Positions 27,001 to 37,069 are shown, counted from the stretch's first letter. The stretch is 64,000 bases of DNA from Sulfurimonas sp. HSL-3221 (GCF_021044585.1 NZ_CP087998.1:186001-250000); one strand, 5' to 3'. Notes: a model not told the origin generated them from the letters alone. A program made the numbers and translations.

Positions 27001-30000
27001 AGGCTTAAGTAGCAAAAGTGGATTTGAGCATGTTCAGGTGTCCGTGCAGGGTGTTGATGACGAAGCCATTGCGGAAACAGCCCGTGACGGCGTAGCGGAC
27101 CTGATATATTCCAGCGGGGATGACACAGCGCTGGATTACATCCGTGTCTGGCAAGCACCTTTTGCTGGGACGGTCGCTATTGATGCTCCGCTTGCCCTTG
27201 TTTCCGTGGGGACAAACGACCAAGCAGATGGTGTGCGCGTCTCGGTGCAACACCAGGATCGTGAGGTTTGGAATACAGTAATTGCTCCGGACGATTTCAA
27301 CGTCAAATACCCTGAAGGCACTGATGCAATCATTGTTCAAAAAGACGATTTGATTCTTTTCAGAGTTCATGGCCTTTCTAACGGGTTTAATGACGTCGTT
27401 TCATGGAGCCCTGCGGTTTCGTATTTGGATAAACCCGTAGGCACGTTTGACGCGAACAACCTACCTCTGTATGACTACAGCTATACGAAAGAATTCCTTC
27501 CGTTGGCTGCTGCTGCCGACTTGCCTTACAGCGGTACCATTATTGTACAAGGAGAAATTCTCAAAGAATCCCTTTCGGATGATGTCAACCTTTCGCTTGT
27601 GAAATACAGTGCGGCTTCAGATCAAAGCAGTGTCCTGTGGAGCTATGCCAGTAAGGCACAGAATAAGCTGCAAGAAGAACCGGAATATGGCGAATTCGAT
27701 GTTGAAGCGGGAGACAAGGTATTTGCTGTCGTTTCCACGCAAAGTCCTATCGATGCAAAAGCGATTGTTTGGAAACCGGTTGTTACATACAAAAGTATGA
27801 AGAAACGTTTCATCGACCGGGTGATCCTCGGAGATGTCGATCTGCCGGCTTTGGCCACGGAGATTCGGCCCGCCTTTACACTTTACCGTCCCTTGAAAGA
27901 GAGTACGGCCTGGAGCGTGCCGTCAGATGGAACGATGCTTTTCGACGCAGCAGTACCAGGAACATGGGATGGAGCAGAACCGTTAAACTTCACTGTCAAG
28001 TCCGGCGGCGAACTGCTGGCCAAGCAGCAAATAACAATGCAAACATTAATGACTGGGGCCTATAAGCCGTTGAGTGTTGACGTTACCCAAGGGCAGGACG
28101 TCTATGTCGATTATAGCAGTCTTGGAACGGTGTCCGGCGTCGAAACAACTTATTGGCATCCGGACGCAACGTTGAACGGCAAAACTGTCGAGTTTGATGC
28201 GGCGGGTCTTTCCGAATTGCCACTTAACTACGAGGTCTTCTACCGCGGCTGGGGAGAATACGTCTTTATGGCGGCAGATGGGGACAACATTTCACCGGTG
28301 AAGGTTGCTGACCTCATGGGGGCTGTTTCGGATCCAACGCGTACACTGCAGAGTGCCAACGCTGCTACCGATAGCAATAGTACTGCTGCGACCGATGAAG
28401 GGGCAAGTACTGCATCGGTAACTGCGCCGGCACTGAGAAGTGCGATTGTCAACGGACAGAAGGTTTATGTTATTCAGTCTGCTCCGGAGGTGAAGAGCAG
28501 CAGCGTGATATCGCAGATCGGGTTCCTCTCGGCTTTGAGCGGTTCTATTTCAAAAACCAAGACGCTCAGTGCTTCAGCAACGGTTGGGCCTGTCGGCGAC
28601 ACGAATTCCAAAACGTTTACTGTCGGGGGCAAGGCTGGATCCAGCTGGACCGAAGATAACGGCGTACTAGCTTTTGTCGATATTGATGGCGACTCCTTGC
28701 CAGATCAGGTATTTGACGATGGCGATCACCTCAAATACAAAAAGAACCTTTCACACTCCGGGATTGAACGCTTTGGCGTCGCCAAACTGATTTATGGAGT
28801 AGGTGCCTTCCACCACAGTAAGTCGAATTCTTCAAACAGGGGTGCAGAAGCACACTATTATGCGTTTGCCGGCGTAAATAAAAGCAAGACAACGACGACA
28901 ACGGATATCTATTTCTCCGATGTAAACGGTGATGGTCTGATTGATGTAGTAAAAAAAGGAGTCGTCTATTACAACCATATCGACAGCGAAGGCAAGCCGA
29001 TCTTTACCCTAAACAGTGCAGATACTCCCAACCCGATTGCGCAGAGCGGCTCGGTGAATTCCGAGGGGTGGATCCCGGAACAAACCGCTGAAGAACGTGC
29101 CCAGCTGGACAGCGAAAACCCGCTGCATGATACTGTCAAAGTATGGGAGGCGCCGGAGGCGGGGGTTGTCTCAATCTATGCACCGGTAAATCTCATTCAG
29201 GATACCAGTGAAGAGCGGCCGGATTATCTGAAAGCTGATGGTGTTATGGTTTCAATCGAACACAGGGAAGTTACGCTTTGGAGTGAGAAGATTGCCTCTG
29301 ACGATTATGCTACCAAGACTCCGACCGGCGTTAGCTCCGTTGCGGTGCAACAGGGTGATCGTATCTATTTCCGCGTCGATTCAATTAATGATGGCATGTA
29401 CGATAAGGTGAGTTGGGCACCAATTATCTCCTATACGGATAAAACTGACCGCCTTGACGCAAATAACTTGCCGGTTTACCAATACGATGCCAAAGAGGAT
29501 TTTCTTCTCTCCGGGTACGACGTTACGATGCCGATTGAGGGTACAGTTTCCATTCAATCGACATTTAGTAAGACAGTGACAAGTGATGATGTCATCTTAC
29601 GTTTTGTGAAAGTGGATTCACAGAATGGGGATACAGTGCTCTGGGAGGAGAATATGGGCCGTGGCGCTGAGCAAAATGCTACGGTCGTCCTGCCAAACCG
29701 AGATGTGTTGAAAGAGGAAAAATACCGCTTTGAAGTCGTTTCAGACACCAACGTAGATTGGTCGAAGGTCGTGTGGACTCCAACAGTAGTTTACGTCGCC
29801 TCACCCGAAAATATCACTCTTTTCGATGAGAACAACGTAGCCCTCTTGAAACTTCATGCAACACCTACAGTACAGACTTTTTCTACTGAGTATGTTGCTT
29901 CCATTCCATGGGTTCCGGATGCGAACATGTCTTCGGCAAAGATCAAACCGTTACTGGTGTTGGGGGCATATGATAACGGCCGTGCCGTTTTCAGTATCAA

Positions 30001-33000
30001 ACGAAATGCGGAATTGCTGGGTAAGCAGGTTGTGGAATACCAGGACGGCTCGCTAGTGACCCCGCTGCAGTCATACAACGTTGATTTGACAGACAAGCAT
30101 GGCATTTATTTTGAGTACCACACCAACGATCGTGATTTCGCGACATTTCTGGGACAAAACGATGCTTCCGTTTCAATCAAAATCGACAACAATATTACCC
30201 TGTATCATGAAGCCGGCGTGCATGCACGAAGAGCATTTAGTATTTTTGGTCCAATGTATCGTCATTGGGGGCAGTTCGTTTACAACGCAAATGATGGACG
30301 CTCAACTATGCCGATCATGGAAAGTCTCCTGGGCTTCAGTGGTATTAATGGTGGAGGCGCAGGCGCCGGTGCCTTCGACAATGCAAACAGCAAAGACGAT
30401 CTGCAGAACGCTTTCGACACCTACGGTTATGACCCGGCAACGTCTATGTTCATTATCATGTTCGCCAGAAGCGAAGCTGATCTCTGGCAGGGTGTTGATA
30501 CCGATACCCAGTTGGGACGCACGACGATCAGTGCATCGCGGCTTGGCCTTAAGAGTATCGAGCAGGACAACCCAATTGCGGTTGATGGTGAAAACGGCGT
30601 ACCGGTTCGTGGGATTAGCAAGGTGATGAAAAGCGAGGCTCAAGGTTATTCGGCCGGCTTCTTGCTGGGTGTCTCCGTTTCTGATCAGACCAATAAGACG
30701 TTAACGGACTTTATCGACATGAATGGGGACCGATACCCGGATATCGTCGGCAATGACCGGCTGCAGTATACGACCCGGTATGGTTCGCTTGATAGTAATA
30801 TTAGCAGCGGTATTATTGGCGGTTTCCCGACCTACGGAGAGGCGCATTCAGAAACGCTTAGTGCCGGAACGTTTGCTTTCGCTGAGCTCGTGACGTCGGG
30901 GAGCTCGAATGCCTACGCCGCTGACAGTAATGACCCAAGTGCCGGTCTTTCCGGTTATGCGGGTTCTTGCGATGATCAAGGCGAATACTCTTATCGGGAT
31001 ATCAATGGGGATGGACTTCCCGACCGCGTTGACAAGAACGGCAATGTACGGTTGAATCTGGGCTACCGCTTTACTGATGTTGCCGAGGAGTGGGGTTATG
31101 GAGAGATTCAAACGGGAGAGAGCGAATCCCTTGGTGCTGGCGCGAGTATCAACCTGGTGAATTACAGTATCAGCGCCGGGTTGTCAATCAATACATCTGA
31201 TAATAAGCACAAACACACACTGAGCGATCTGAATGGTGATGGGTTGATTGACGAGGTTTATATCAATGGTGCCGGTTCAGTCATGGCAAGGATCAACACC
31301 GGGAACGGCTATACGGATACAATTGAATGGAGTGGCGCAGGCGGTCTTTATGAGAGCGAGACTCTTAGCGGCGATGCCAATGGCTATATCACCGCTTGTG
31401 TCAATATCCCATTGCCTCCGATTCGTTTCTGTGTGAATCCCGGAGGCTCTGTCGGCGAGGGTGGCAGCAGGGACAAAGCTATGCTCAGTGATATTGACGG
31501 AGACGGCTATCCTGATTATTTAAGCTCTTCCGATTCGAACAACCTTGCTGTCAAGCGTTCGACTATCGGTAGGACGAATCTTCTTAAAAGTGTTGAGCGT
31601 CCACTTGGAGCTGTGATCAATCTTGATTATAAACGCAGTGGAAATACTTACCAAAATCCGCATAGCAAGTGGGTTCTTGATACGGTCGAAGTCTTTGATG
31701 GTCATAGCGGAGACGGTGCAGATACTATGAAAAAACGTCTCTACTATAAAGACGGGTATTATGATCGCCATGAACGAGAATTCTATGGCTTCGCATGGGT
31801 GACGGCTGTAGATTTAGACACGGCGAATAGCGATAGCGTATATCGTAAAACCGTCAGCCATTATATTAATGGGAACTACTATGAAAAGGGTTTGCTTGAT
31901 TATTCCAAAGTGATTGACGATGCCAACCGGACTTACGTCGAGAACTTTAATAGTTACAACACTGTGGACATCTTTACTCAGCAGACAATGAGTGATGAGG
32001 AGAAAGATGAAGACGGTCGCGTGACATTCCCGCAGCTGCAGCGCCAACAGACGCTGTACTACGAAGGGACAGCCCAGGCTGGTCAGCGCATGGTGTTGGA
32101 GTATACATATGATCGGTACGGGAATATACGGACCCAGACGGATTATGGTGAGATGAGTGACCCGTCTGACGATTACAAGGCCTATGTCACTTATTACCAG
32201 GATCTTGATGCTTATATCTTATCCGTGCCCCAAACAATACACATTTATGATGCTGGCAACAACCTTTTACGCCACCGTGAAGCGACTGTTAACGAAAGAG
32301 GTGCGGTAACGCAAGTGAGAGTTAACTCTGGAGCGGCTCCACTCAATACTGACATGACGTACGATGCATACGGTAACCTTGAAAGCATCACCAACCCACC
32401 AAACCATAAGGGACAGCGGTATGCGGTCCATTACGTTATGGACGACGTCGTTAATACATATACGACCGTTATGCATGATAGCTTTGGTTACACCGCCACT
32501 GCGGCTTACGATTATAGATTCGGCGTACAGACGAATCAGACTGATATAAATAATCAACCCGTTGTCACTACACTTGATGCAAAGGGACGTGTCGAAACGA
32601 TCACCGGCCCGCTCGAAGCAGGTACAGGCGATACGACAATTACACATCATTACTACCCGGAGGAAGAGACGCCTTATGCCGTGACAGAGCATTACGACGA
32701 AGGCCGTCCGGACACTATTGATACCGTTACTTTCATCGACGGTTTGATGCGGGTTGTCCAAACGAAAAAAGACGCCGCAATAGATGAAGACAAAGATGGA
32801 GTGGCACTTGACGGCATGGTTGTATCTGGCCACATAGTGTTTGACAGCTTTGGTCGTACTGTAGCTGTGTACTATCCCGTTTCAGAAATGCCAGCTTCTA
32901 AAGAAACGTTCAACACAGACATAGATAATATCGCTCCAACGAGAACGCATTACGATATCCTTGATCGGAAAACGCTAACAACCTTGCCTGACGGTGCTAC

Positions 33001-35452
33001 CCTTGCCAACGCTTATGACTTTGGTGCAGACCGTCAAGGCGTTATGCGCTTCCATACGCTCCGTATTGACGCTAACGGCAACGAGGCTGAAAACTTCAAA
33101 GACGTCCGGAATAGGATCACCTCAGTTCTGCAGCACAATCCATTGGCAGAACAAGAAGATATCTGGACGAGCTACAGTTACAATGCGGTAAACGAACTAA
33201 TCAGCGTTCTTGATGACAAAGAAAATCTTACTCAGGCTGTTTATGACTTGGCTGGCCGACGTACCGACATCAGTAACCCTGATACGGGGTTAATCAAGTC
33301 AGTATACGACGCCGCGGGCAATGTAATAGAGAAAATCACTCCAAACCTTCGGGCTACAGGCAAGTCTATCAGCTATGAGTACGATTACAACCGTCTGAGT
33401 CATATTGCCTATCCAGAAAACCCGCAGAACAATGCCACTTACACCTACGGGGACGATGCATCGAACTACAACGTTGGACGCGTCATAAGTATTACCGACG
33501 GCAGTGGCATACGCCGTTTCGAATACGGTAAGTTGGGTGAGACGACAAAGGAAACGCGTACTCTCTTCACTTTTACAGGCACTGAGCCGAAGACGTATAT
33601 TACAGGCTACCGGTATGATACATGGAACCGTCTACGGGAGCTTACGTATCCTGATGGTGAAGTACTGACGCATACCTATGACCGCGGTGGAAAATTGAGC
33701 GCAATGGAAGGTCGAAAAGGTAGTCATAAATATGACTACCTCAAGACATTGACTTATGACAAGTTTGGTCAACGTGTATTTGTACGTTATGCCAATGATA
33801 CAACGATGACCTATGCGTACGAACCAGAGCGCAGAAGACTTGCTAACATAGTTGCAGCCAATGATCAGCGGACCTTTATGGACGACGTTTACGCCTATGA
33901 TGCTATGCAGAATATTCTTGGTATCAACAATAGAGCAGGGGTCCCAGTTGATTCCCCGTATTTCGGCGGTGAGACGCAGCAAAATTTCAGTTATGACAAC
34001 CTTTATCAGCTTACCGGTGCAAATGGAGATTGGGTTACCCGCCAGGGGCATGAGCATCGCTATGACCTGAAGATGGTCTACGACACTATTGGAAATATCC
34101 AGTCGAAAAACCAGCTCCACGAACGTTTGCCGTACGAAGGAGACAAGTGGATTGAGCAGAAAGGGACTAGTTATAACTGGATTTACAGTTATACCGGGAT
34201 GCAGCCACATGCTGCGAGTAGAATTGGTGAGCGGAAGTTCACCTATGATGCCAATGGAAACCAGATCGGCTGGGAGAACCTCAAGAATCACACCAACAGA
34301 GTCATTAAGTGGGATGAGGAGAACCGGATTGCTTCGGTTAGTGACAACGGCGAAACAAGCTACTATGTATATGATGCTGACGGCGAGCGAACTCTCAAAC
34401 GTACGTCACAGGGCGAGACATTCTACGTTAACCCGTACTACGTGATCAGAGAGGGTGAAGTTTCTAGCAAGCACTTCTTTGTCGGTAGCCAAAGGATTGC
34501 TACGAAGCTTGCCAAAAAAGAGTCGGATAACAATGGCAAGGGAAACAGTCAGCCGATTCTGGAAAAAGAGCAGTATTACTACCACCTTGACCATCTGGGA
34601 AGCTCAAGTTTCATCTCCGACCGTAACGGAAAAGTATTTGAGCATCTGGAATATTTCCCTTCAGGTGAGACTTTTGGGCATGAGCACTCCAATACCCAAA
34701 GAACTCCATACAGGTTTACGGGTAAAGAGTATGATGAGATGACTGGATTGTATTACTTCGGAGCGCGTTATTATGATCCGAGAACTTCTGTTTGGCAAAA
34801 TCCTGACCAAATACTTTCACGGTATATGAATGGTCAAGGTAATGATGGTGTATATAATCCCCGGAATTTGAATCTTTTTACATATTCTTACAATAACCCT
34901 ATCGTTCTGTCTGATCCCGATGGGAACATTCCTATCGACACAGTGTGGGATATTGCGAGCGTAGTTTGGGATGTTGGGAAAATAGGTGTAGGATATGCGA
35001 CAGGAAATCAGAAGCTTGTCGGTGAAGGTGTTGTAGATCTTGCTGCTGATTCAGTTGCAGTATTAATTCCGTATGTTCCGGCTGGGGCAACAAAGCTCGC
35101 GCGTAAGGGTGGTGATGCCGTTCAGGCAGCCAAAAAGGTTAATTATTCTAGACCATCAAATTACAGAAAAGGCGTCAGGGACAAAGTTTGGGATAATGCT
35201 ACAGATTCTAAGACCGGCAGAGTTCGTGATCCTAAAACTGGTCAATTTATGAGTAAAGAAAAGTCATGGGATATGGGGCATAAACCAGGATATGAATTTA
35301 GAAAACATCAAAAGAGCGCTGAAGAAAGAGGAATCTCTCGAGAAAAGTTTCTTGATGAACATAATAATCCTGAGCACTACAGACCAGAGCTACCACAAAG
35401 TAATCGTAGCCATGCTGGAGAGGATAAAACAGATACATACTTTGGTAATTAA
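24065..35452 (+). CDS. giant exported SpvB/FG-GAP/RHS polymorphic toxin with C-terminal GH-E nuclease
   Basis: The ORF encodes about 3795 residues; the ATG at 24065 has AAAGGATGAGA at better spacing than the ATG at 24059. Order: signal peptide; beta-sandwich and Ig-like segments (residues 40-530); an SpvB domain (LSYPLEIPGGRHGMMPQLNV near 590); two copies of a 385-residue module (near 1020 and 1690); at least six DxDGDxxPD-type FG-GAP calcium motifs between them and after; YD/RHS repeats from about 2650; the RHS core YYFGARYYDPRTSVWQNPDQ near 3563; a pretoxin linker; and a tip with WDMGHKPGYEFRKHQ (near 3735) and RPELPQSNRSHAGE. The tip matches the HNH/EndoVII GH-E nuclease toxins. TcB/TcC-like shells encapsulate and release such tips. 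The neighbour is its SUFU-type immunity gene. Confidence 0.92.
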   Translation: MFHFMRKLSTVISPVLASVFLFSSTIGTAQASVRSVTAPFLLGAQQNSHKESDPSLLMFDGNNHSVFSPEKAVLVERDFNAPVLLKGLKLLGGTDYEISVDYFINGVWEQCQAWSGLKQPSSQWHTYSVAEPIAAEKIRISMVPSKKNGRGVGEIQFLSDQKIENSSSRVFDDTGIKDGYRNVYPMQKSVKQEYGSTTFALTTALHAGQIARAWLEYDVEGVSGGASVIRAINDELALGGLLIQATSTNGAKKKVHVREEINPESLHAGFNRVKFINHERGEIPEPYSVSNAVLSLSTAKKLEQTAGARLAVFTPQKGLSYKEYAYIRGFVQANGQNIKKVTVDGKAVPVNGGAFESLVKVKGTKEVVVHAVMENGTTLNEKVAVNTTLALMQAKSVQLSESGVALLSGKQPVLQTRSVLARAGKTTRITLGEATLEVQKQALKANRQIKVSTLGERDLPPLDPGMVNVTKDQQGYRFLPHGTKFDKENRLELAYDESKLPKGSSAKDVKTYFFDEETGRWLPLPKVAAASGVVASTTTHFTDMINAVIKTPDAPQAKAYGATQIKDLKVANPGAKINLIQPPKASTQGDAQLSYPLEIPGGRHGMMPQLNVNYSSGSSNSWMGLGWNLSTPSVGIDTRWGVPHYYDDNESETYMLGGQQLAPQAHRSAPVSRTSEKRFYPRVEGTFNKVVRHGSDPKHYWWEVTSKNGAKSFYGGKPSSGVDHAAVLTDSFGNIGHWALVQSIDVYGNTVNYTYEKVRDSGMGDGKGGVDGFELYVKKINYTGFNGDDGAYDVVFIRDRDLQEPRRDDITISARLGFKRVTADLLRKVEIRFQETTFRTYSFEYTKGAFEKTLLKKIEQYDAEGSLFNTHTFNYFDDVRKDGKYAPFEKEKKQWSVDPVAYDAVPSNETTVPAAPLVTTSTSGSATTTPMATPSSVVSTSSTETSIKGLMEALSHVNEHSRLNLDLEGIVSKGNALAEGLSSKSGFEHVQVSVQGVDDEAIAETARDGVADLIYSSGDDTALDYIRVWQAPFAGTVAIDAPLALVSVGTNDQADGVRVSVQHQDREVWNTVIAPDDFNVKYPEGTDAIIVQKDDLILFRVHGLSNGFNDVVSWSPAVSYLDKPVGTFDANNLPLYDYSYTKEFLPLAAAADLPYSGTIIVQGEILKESLSDDVNLSLVKYSAASDQSSVLWSYASKAQNKLQEEPEYGEFDVEAGDKVFAVVSTQSPIDAKAIVWKPVVTYKSMKKRFIDRVILGDVDLPALATEIRPAFTLYRPLKESTAWSVPSDGTMLFDAAVPGTWDGAEPLNFTVKSGGELLAKQQITMQTLMTGAYKPLSVDVTQGQDVYVDYSSLGTVSGVETTYWHPDATLNGKTVEFDAAGLSELPLNYEVFYRGWGEYVFMAADGDNISPVKVADLMGAVSDPTRTLQSANAATDSNSTAATDEGASTASVTAPALRSAIVNGQKVYVIQSAPEVKSSSVISQIGFLSALSGSISKTKTLSASATVGPVGDTNSKTFTVGGKAGSSWTEDNGVLAFVDIDGDSLPDQVFDDGDHLKYKKNLSHSGIERFGVAKLIYGVGAFHHSKSNSSNRGAEAHYYAFAGVNKSKTTTTTDIYFSDVNGDGLIDVVKKGVVYYNHIDSEGKPIFTLNSADTPNPIAQSGSVNSEGWIPEQTAEERAQLDSENPLHDTVKVWEAPEAGVVSIYAPVNLIQDTSEERPDYLKADGVMVSIEHREVTLWSEKIASDDYATKTPTGVSSVAVQQGDRIYFRVDSINDGMYDKVSWAPIISYTDKTDRLDANNLPVYQYDAKEDFLLSGYDVTMPIEGTVSIQSTFSKTVTSDDVILRFVKVDSQNGDTVLWEENMGRGAEQNATVVLPNRDVLKEEKYRFEVVSDTNVDWSKVVWTPTVVYVASPENITLFDENNVALLKLHATPTVQTFSTEYVASIPWVPDANMSSAKIKPLLVLGAYDNGRAVFSIKRNAELLGKQVVEYQDGSLVTPLQSYNVDLTDKHGIYFEYHTNDRDFATFLGQNDASVSIKIDNNITLYHEAGVHARRAFSIFGPMYRHWGQFVYNANDGRSTMPIMESLLGFSGINGGGAGAGAFDNANSKDDLQNAFDTYGYDPATSMFIIMFARSEADLWQGVDTDTQLGRTTISASRLGLKSIEQDNPIAVDGENGVPVRGISKVMKSEAQGYSAGFLLGVSVSDQTNKTLTDFIDMNGDRYPDIVGNDRLQYTTRYGSLDSNISSGIIGGFPTYGEAHSETLSAGTFAFAELVTSGSSNAYAADSNDPSAGLSGYAGSCDDQGEYSYRDINGDGLPDRVDKNGNVRLNLGYRFTDVAEEWGYGEIQTGESESLGAGASINLVNYSISAGLSINTSDNKHKHTLSDLNGDGLIDEVYINGAGSVMARINTGNGYTDTIEWSGAGGLYESETLSGDANGYITACVNIPLPPIRFCVNPGGSVGEGGSRDKAMLSDIDGDGYPDYLSSSDSNNLAVKRSTIGRTNLLKSVERPLGAVINLDYKRSGNTYQNPHSKWVLDTVEVFDGHSGDGADTMKKRLYYKDGYYDRHEREFYGFAWVTAVDLDTANSDSVYRKTVSHYINGNYYEKGLLDYSKVIDDANRTYVENFNSYNTVDIFTQQTMSDEEKDEDGRVTFPQLQRQQTLYYEGTAQAGQRMVLEYTYDRYGNIRTQTDYGEMSDPSDDYKAYVTYYQDLDAYILSVPQTIHIYDAGNNLLRHREATVNERGAVTQVRVNSGAAPLNTDMTYDAYGNLESITNPPNHKGQRYAVHYVMDDVVNTYTTVMHDSFGYTATAAYDYRFGVQTNQTDINNQPVVTTLDAKGRVETITGPLEAGTGDTTITHHYYPEEETPYAVTEHYDEGRPDTIDTVTFIDGLMRVVQTKKDAAIDEDKDGVALDGMVVSGHIVFDSFGRTVAVYYPVSEMPASKETFNTDIDNIAPTRTHYDILDRKTLTTLPDGATLANAYDFGADRQGVMRFHTLRIDANGNEAENFKDVRNRITSVLQHNPLAEQEDIWTSYSYNAVNELISVLDDKENLTQAVYDLAGRRTDISNPDTGLIKSVYDAAGNVIEKITPNLRATGKSISYEYDYNRLSHIAYPENPQNNATYTYGDDASNYNVGRVISITDGSGIRRFEYGKLGETTKETRTLFTFTGTEPKTYITGYRYDTWNRLRELTYPDGEVLTHTYDRGGKLSAMEGRKGSHKYDYLKTLTYDKFGQRVFVRYANDTTMTYAYEPERRRLANIVAANDQRTFMDDVYAYDAMQNILGINNRAGVPVDSPYFGGETQQNFSYDNLYQLTGANGDWVTRQGHEHRYDLKMVYDTIGNIQSKNQLHERLPYEGDKWIEQKGTSYNWIYSYTGMQPHAASRIGERKFTYDANGNQIGWENLKNHTNRVIKWDEENRIASVSDNGETSYYVYDADGERTLKRTSQGETFYVNPYYVIREGEVSSKHFFVGSQRIATKLAKKESDNNGKGNSQPILEKEQYYYHLDHLGSSSFISDRNGKVFEHLEYFPSGETFGHEHSNTQRTPYRFTGKEYDEMTGLYYFGARYYDPRTSVWQNPDQILSRYMNGQGNDGVYNPRNLNLFTYSYNNPIVLSDPDGNIPIDTVWDIASVVWDVGKIGVGYATGNQKLVGEGVVDLAADSVAVLIPYVPAGATKLARKGGDAVQAAKKVNYSRPSNYRKGVRDKVWDNATDSKTGRVRDPKTGQFMSKEKSWDMGHKPGYEFRKHQKSAEERGISREKFLDEHNNPEHYRPELPQSNRSHAGEDKTDTYFGN

Positions 35453-35464
35453 GGAGCAGTTGAT

Positions 35465-36037
35465 ATGTCAGAAGTATCAAACGAAAATATAGCTTTAGCA
35501 AAAATGGCAAGAGATGCTTTTGGTGGTACTGCAAAGGTTAGGCGATACTATGATGAAAAAGAAGAAAAAAGTGTTGACATATTGACAAGTGAAGATGAAA
35601 AGTTATTGTCGTATGCAACAATTGGCTTGTCTGACTCACCTCTATACATTGATGGGAAAGAATATGAAGTTCGTGTTGAATTAGTAGGTGCGTCGTATGC
35701 AAATATCGATTATTTTCCGAATGTTTTAGCGACTGCTGCATTCAACATAATGAACTCCAAGTGGGAATGCTACCCAGGTGTGATTTTTGATAATATTATT
35801 TCAATGTATGATTCATCAATTGAGATGAAGCATCTCTTGTTTGTCCCTCCCTTTGTTTGGGATAATAGATTAGAAACTATAGAATTTGAAAATAAGAAAG
35901 TGGCTTGGTTGCAAATAATTCCAATTTCTGATGAAGAGCGAAGTCTGGCTCTAGAAAAGAGTTCAGAAGCTCTTGAAGAATTATTAGAGCAATCAGAGGT
36001 TGATGTTTATAACATACTGCGTCAGTCAATCGTATAA
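35465..36037 (+). CDS. SUFU-domain immunity protein for the GH-E toxin
   Basis: This 190-residue acidic, cytosolic protein starts 12 bp after the toxin stop with AAGGAG upstream. The pattern VDILTSEDEKLLSYATIGLS, then YEVRVELVGASY and the later LLFVPPFVWDN and VAWLQIIPISDEER are features of the suppressor-of-fused (SUFU) family. Bacterial SUFU proteins are known immunity factors for nuclease toxins, often of the HNH/EndoVII class. It should bind the toxin tip and protect the producing cell. Base composition is AT-rich like the toxin tip, as is usual for exchangeable tip-immunity cassettes. Confidence 0.85.
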   Translation: MSEVSNENIALAKMARDAFGGTAKVRRYYDEKEEKSVDILTSEDEKLLSYATIGLSDSPLYIDGKEYEVRVELVGASYANIDYFPNVLATAAFNIMNSKWECYPGVIFDNIISMYDSSIEMKHLLFVPPFVWDNRLETIEFENKKVAWLQIIPISDEERSLALEKSSEALEELLEQSEVDVYNILRQSIV

Positions 36038-36396
36038 CCTTAGATGATTTACTTTGTAAACCACCAGGTAATACATAAAAAGGTTGCTGCTCTGCTGTTT
36101 GGATGACATGTGTAATGTGCTAAATAGAAAAATTGTCGATATTCAGCCAGAGAGAATCTTGCATATTGTCAAAGTGTAATATATCTTCGAGAAAGATGTT
36201 TAGAAGACATTGTACTGTTGTAGGAATTGGGAACAAATGGCTTGGGCTTAATCGACTTTTGTGTCTGTTTTTCTGTATATGAATTAAACATGATATACTG
36301 GAATTCATACGGTGTGGTCGGCAATTTCTGCAATTTTTTGTGGTATGATTTCGCTACTTTTTATTTTAAAAGGCTGAATGCCATATTGTTGAGAAA
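36038..36396 (+). other. intergenic leader region, possible short transcript
   Basis: I see no convincing protein gene in these 359 AT-rich bases. A TATGAT -10-like element lies at about 36344 and a strong hairpin terminator begins at 36397. This could produce a leader or small RNA of roughly 70 nt ahead of the PLD-like gene. The promoter call is weak. Confidence 0.35.
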
Positions 36397-36425
36397 GCGG
36401 CAGATTCCAAAATCTGCCGCTTTTT
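36397..36425 (+). terminator. hairpin terminator or attenuator before the PLD-like gene
   Basis: A perfect 10-bp stem GCGGCAGATT / AATCTGCCGC with a CCAA loop is followed by TTTTT. It stands only 22 bp before the ATG of the next gene, so it ends upstream transcription or regulates read-through. Confidence 0.8.
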
Positions 36426-36447
36426 GGAATCCTGTAAAGGGGGTTAT

Positions 36448-37050
36448 ATGAAAATTGAAGAGCTCTCGCTCAATGACTATAAAGAGTTATTGGGTTATCT
36501 AAGCAAAACGCAAAGCGATAGTCTAATCGACAATGATTCTGTAGAACATGCAGCTATTTTGGTTTCAGAGCTTGTGAAAAGCGCAACTAAAGAAATAAGA
36601 TTATTTACGACAAGTTTTTGTGAAGAGTTTTATAACCGGTCAGATGTCATTAATGCCTTCGAATCTGCAGCCGAGAAAAAAGTACAGTTCCAGATTATTT
36701 CTAGAAAGCCATTACATGAAAACCCTGCGTATGCTGCCTATAATGACCTGTTTCAAGAAAGAGTCAGTGTGAAGACATTATCTACAGGAATTGTTATAGC
36801 AAATGAAGATGATGCATCGGAACGAATGGAACTGAACAATTTTATGATTATTGACAAACGTGGAATTCGATATGAGCAGGGAAGCATTGAGACACCTTGC
36901 AACGGTCTCAAGAATGTAAATGCTCGAGGGACATTCAATCGGCCTGTAGATGCCGAACTGTTTGTCGATGCTTTTGATAAGGCATGGAGTAGGGCCAATT
37001 TTTTGGCACTGCACGCACAAACTAATTCATCAACTGCACAAAAGTACTAG
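36448..37050 (+). CDS. PLD-like-fold cytosolic protein lacking HKD motifs, unknown function
   Basis: From the ATG at 36448 (AAAGGGGG upstream) the protein has 200 residues. The middle (ILVSELVKSATKEIRLFTTS, a varied helix, then VQFQIISRKPLHENPAYAAY and NNFMIIDKRGIRYE) follows the strand-helix order of phospholipase-D-like domains. The HxKxxxxD catalytic motif is absent, so it is more likely a sensing or binding domain than an enzyme. It is soluble. The membrane protein encoded just downstream probably forms a pair with it. Family assignment is tentative. Confidence 0.6.
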   Translation: MKIEELSLNDYKELLGYLSKTQSDSLIDNDSVEHAAILVSELVKSATKEIRLFTTSFCEEFYNRSDVINAFESAAEKKVQFQIISRKPLHENPAYAAYNDLFQERVSVKTLSTGIVIANEDDASERMELNNFMIIDKRGIRYEQGSIETPCNGLKNVNARGTFNRPVDAELFVDAFDKAWSRANFLALHAQTNSSTAQKY

Positions 37051-37069
37051 AAAGGCGGGATACTGGAGG

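Noticed and set aside
32267..32833. 188-codon minus-strand frame within the RHS region
   Set aside because: It is a shadow of the repeat-rich RHS coding sequence.
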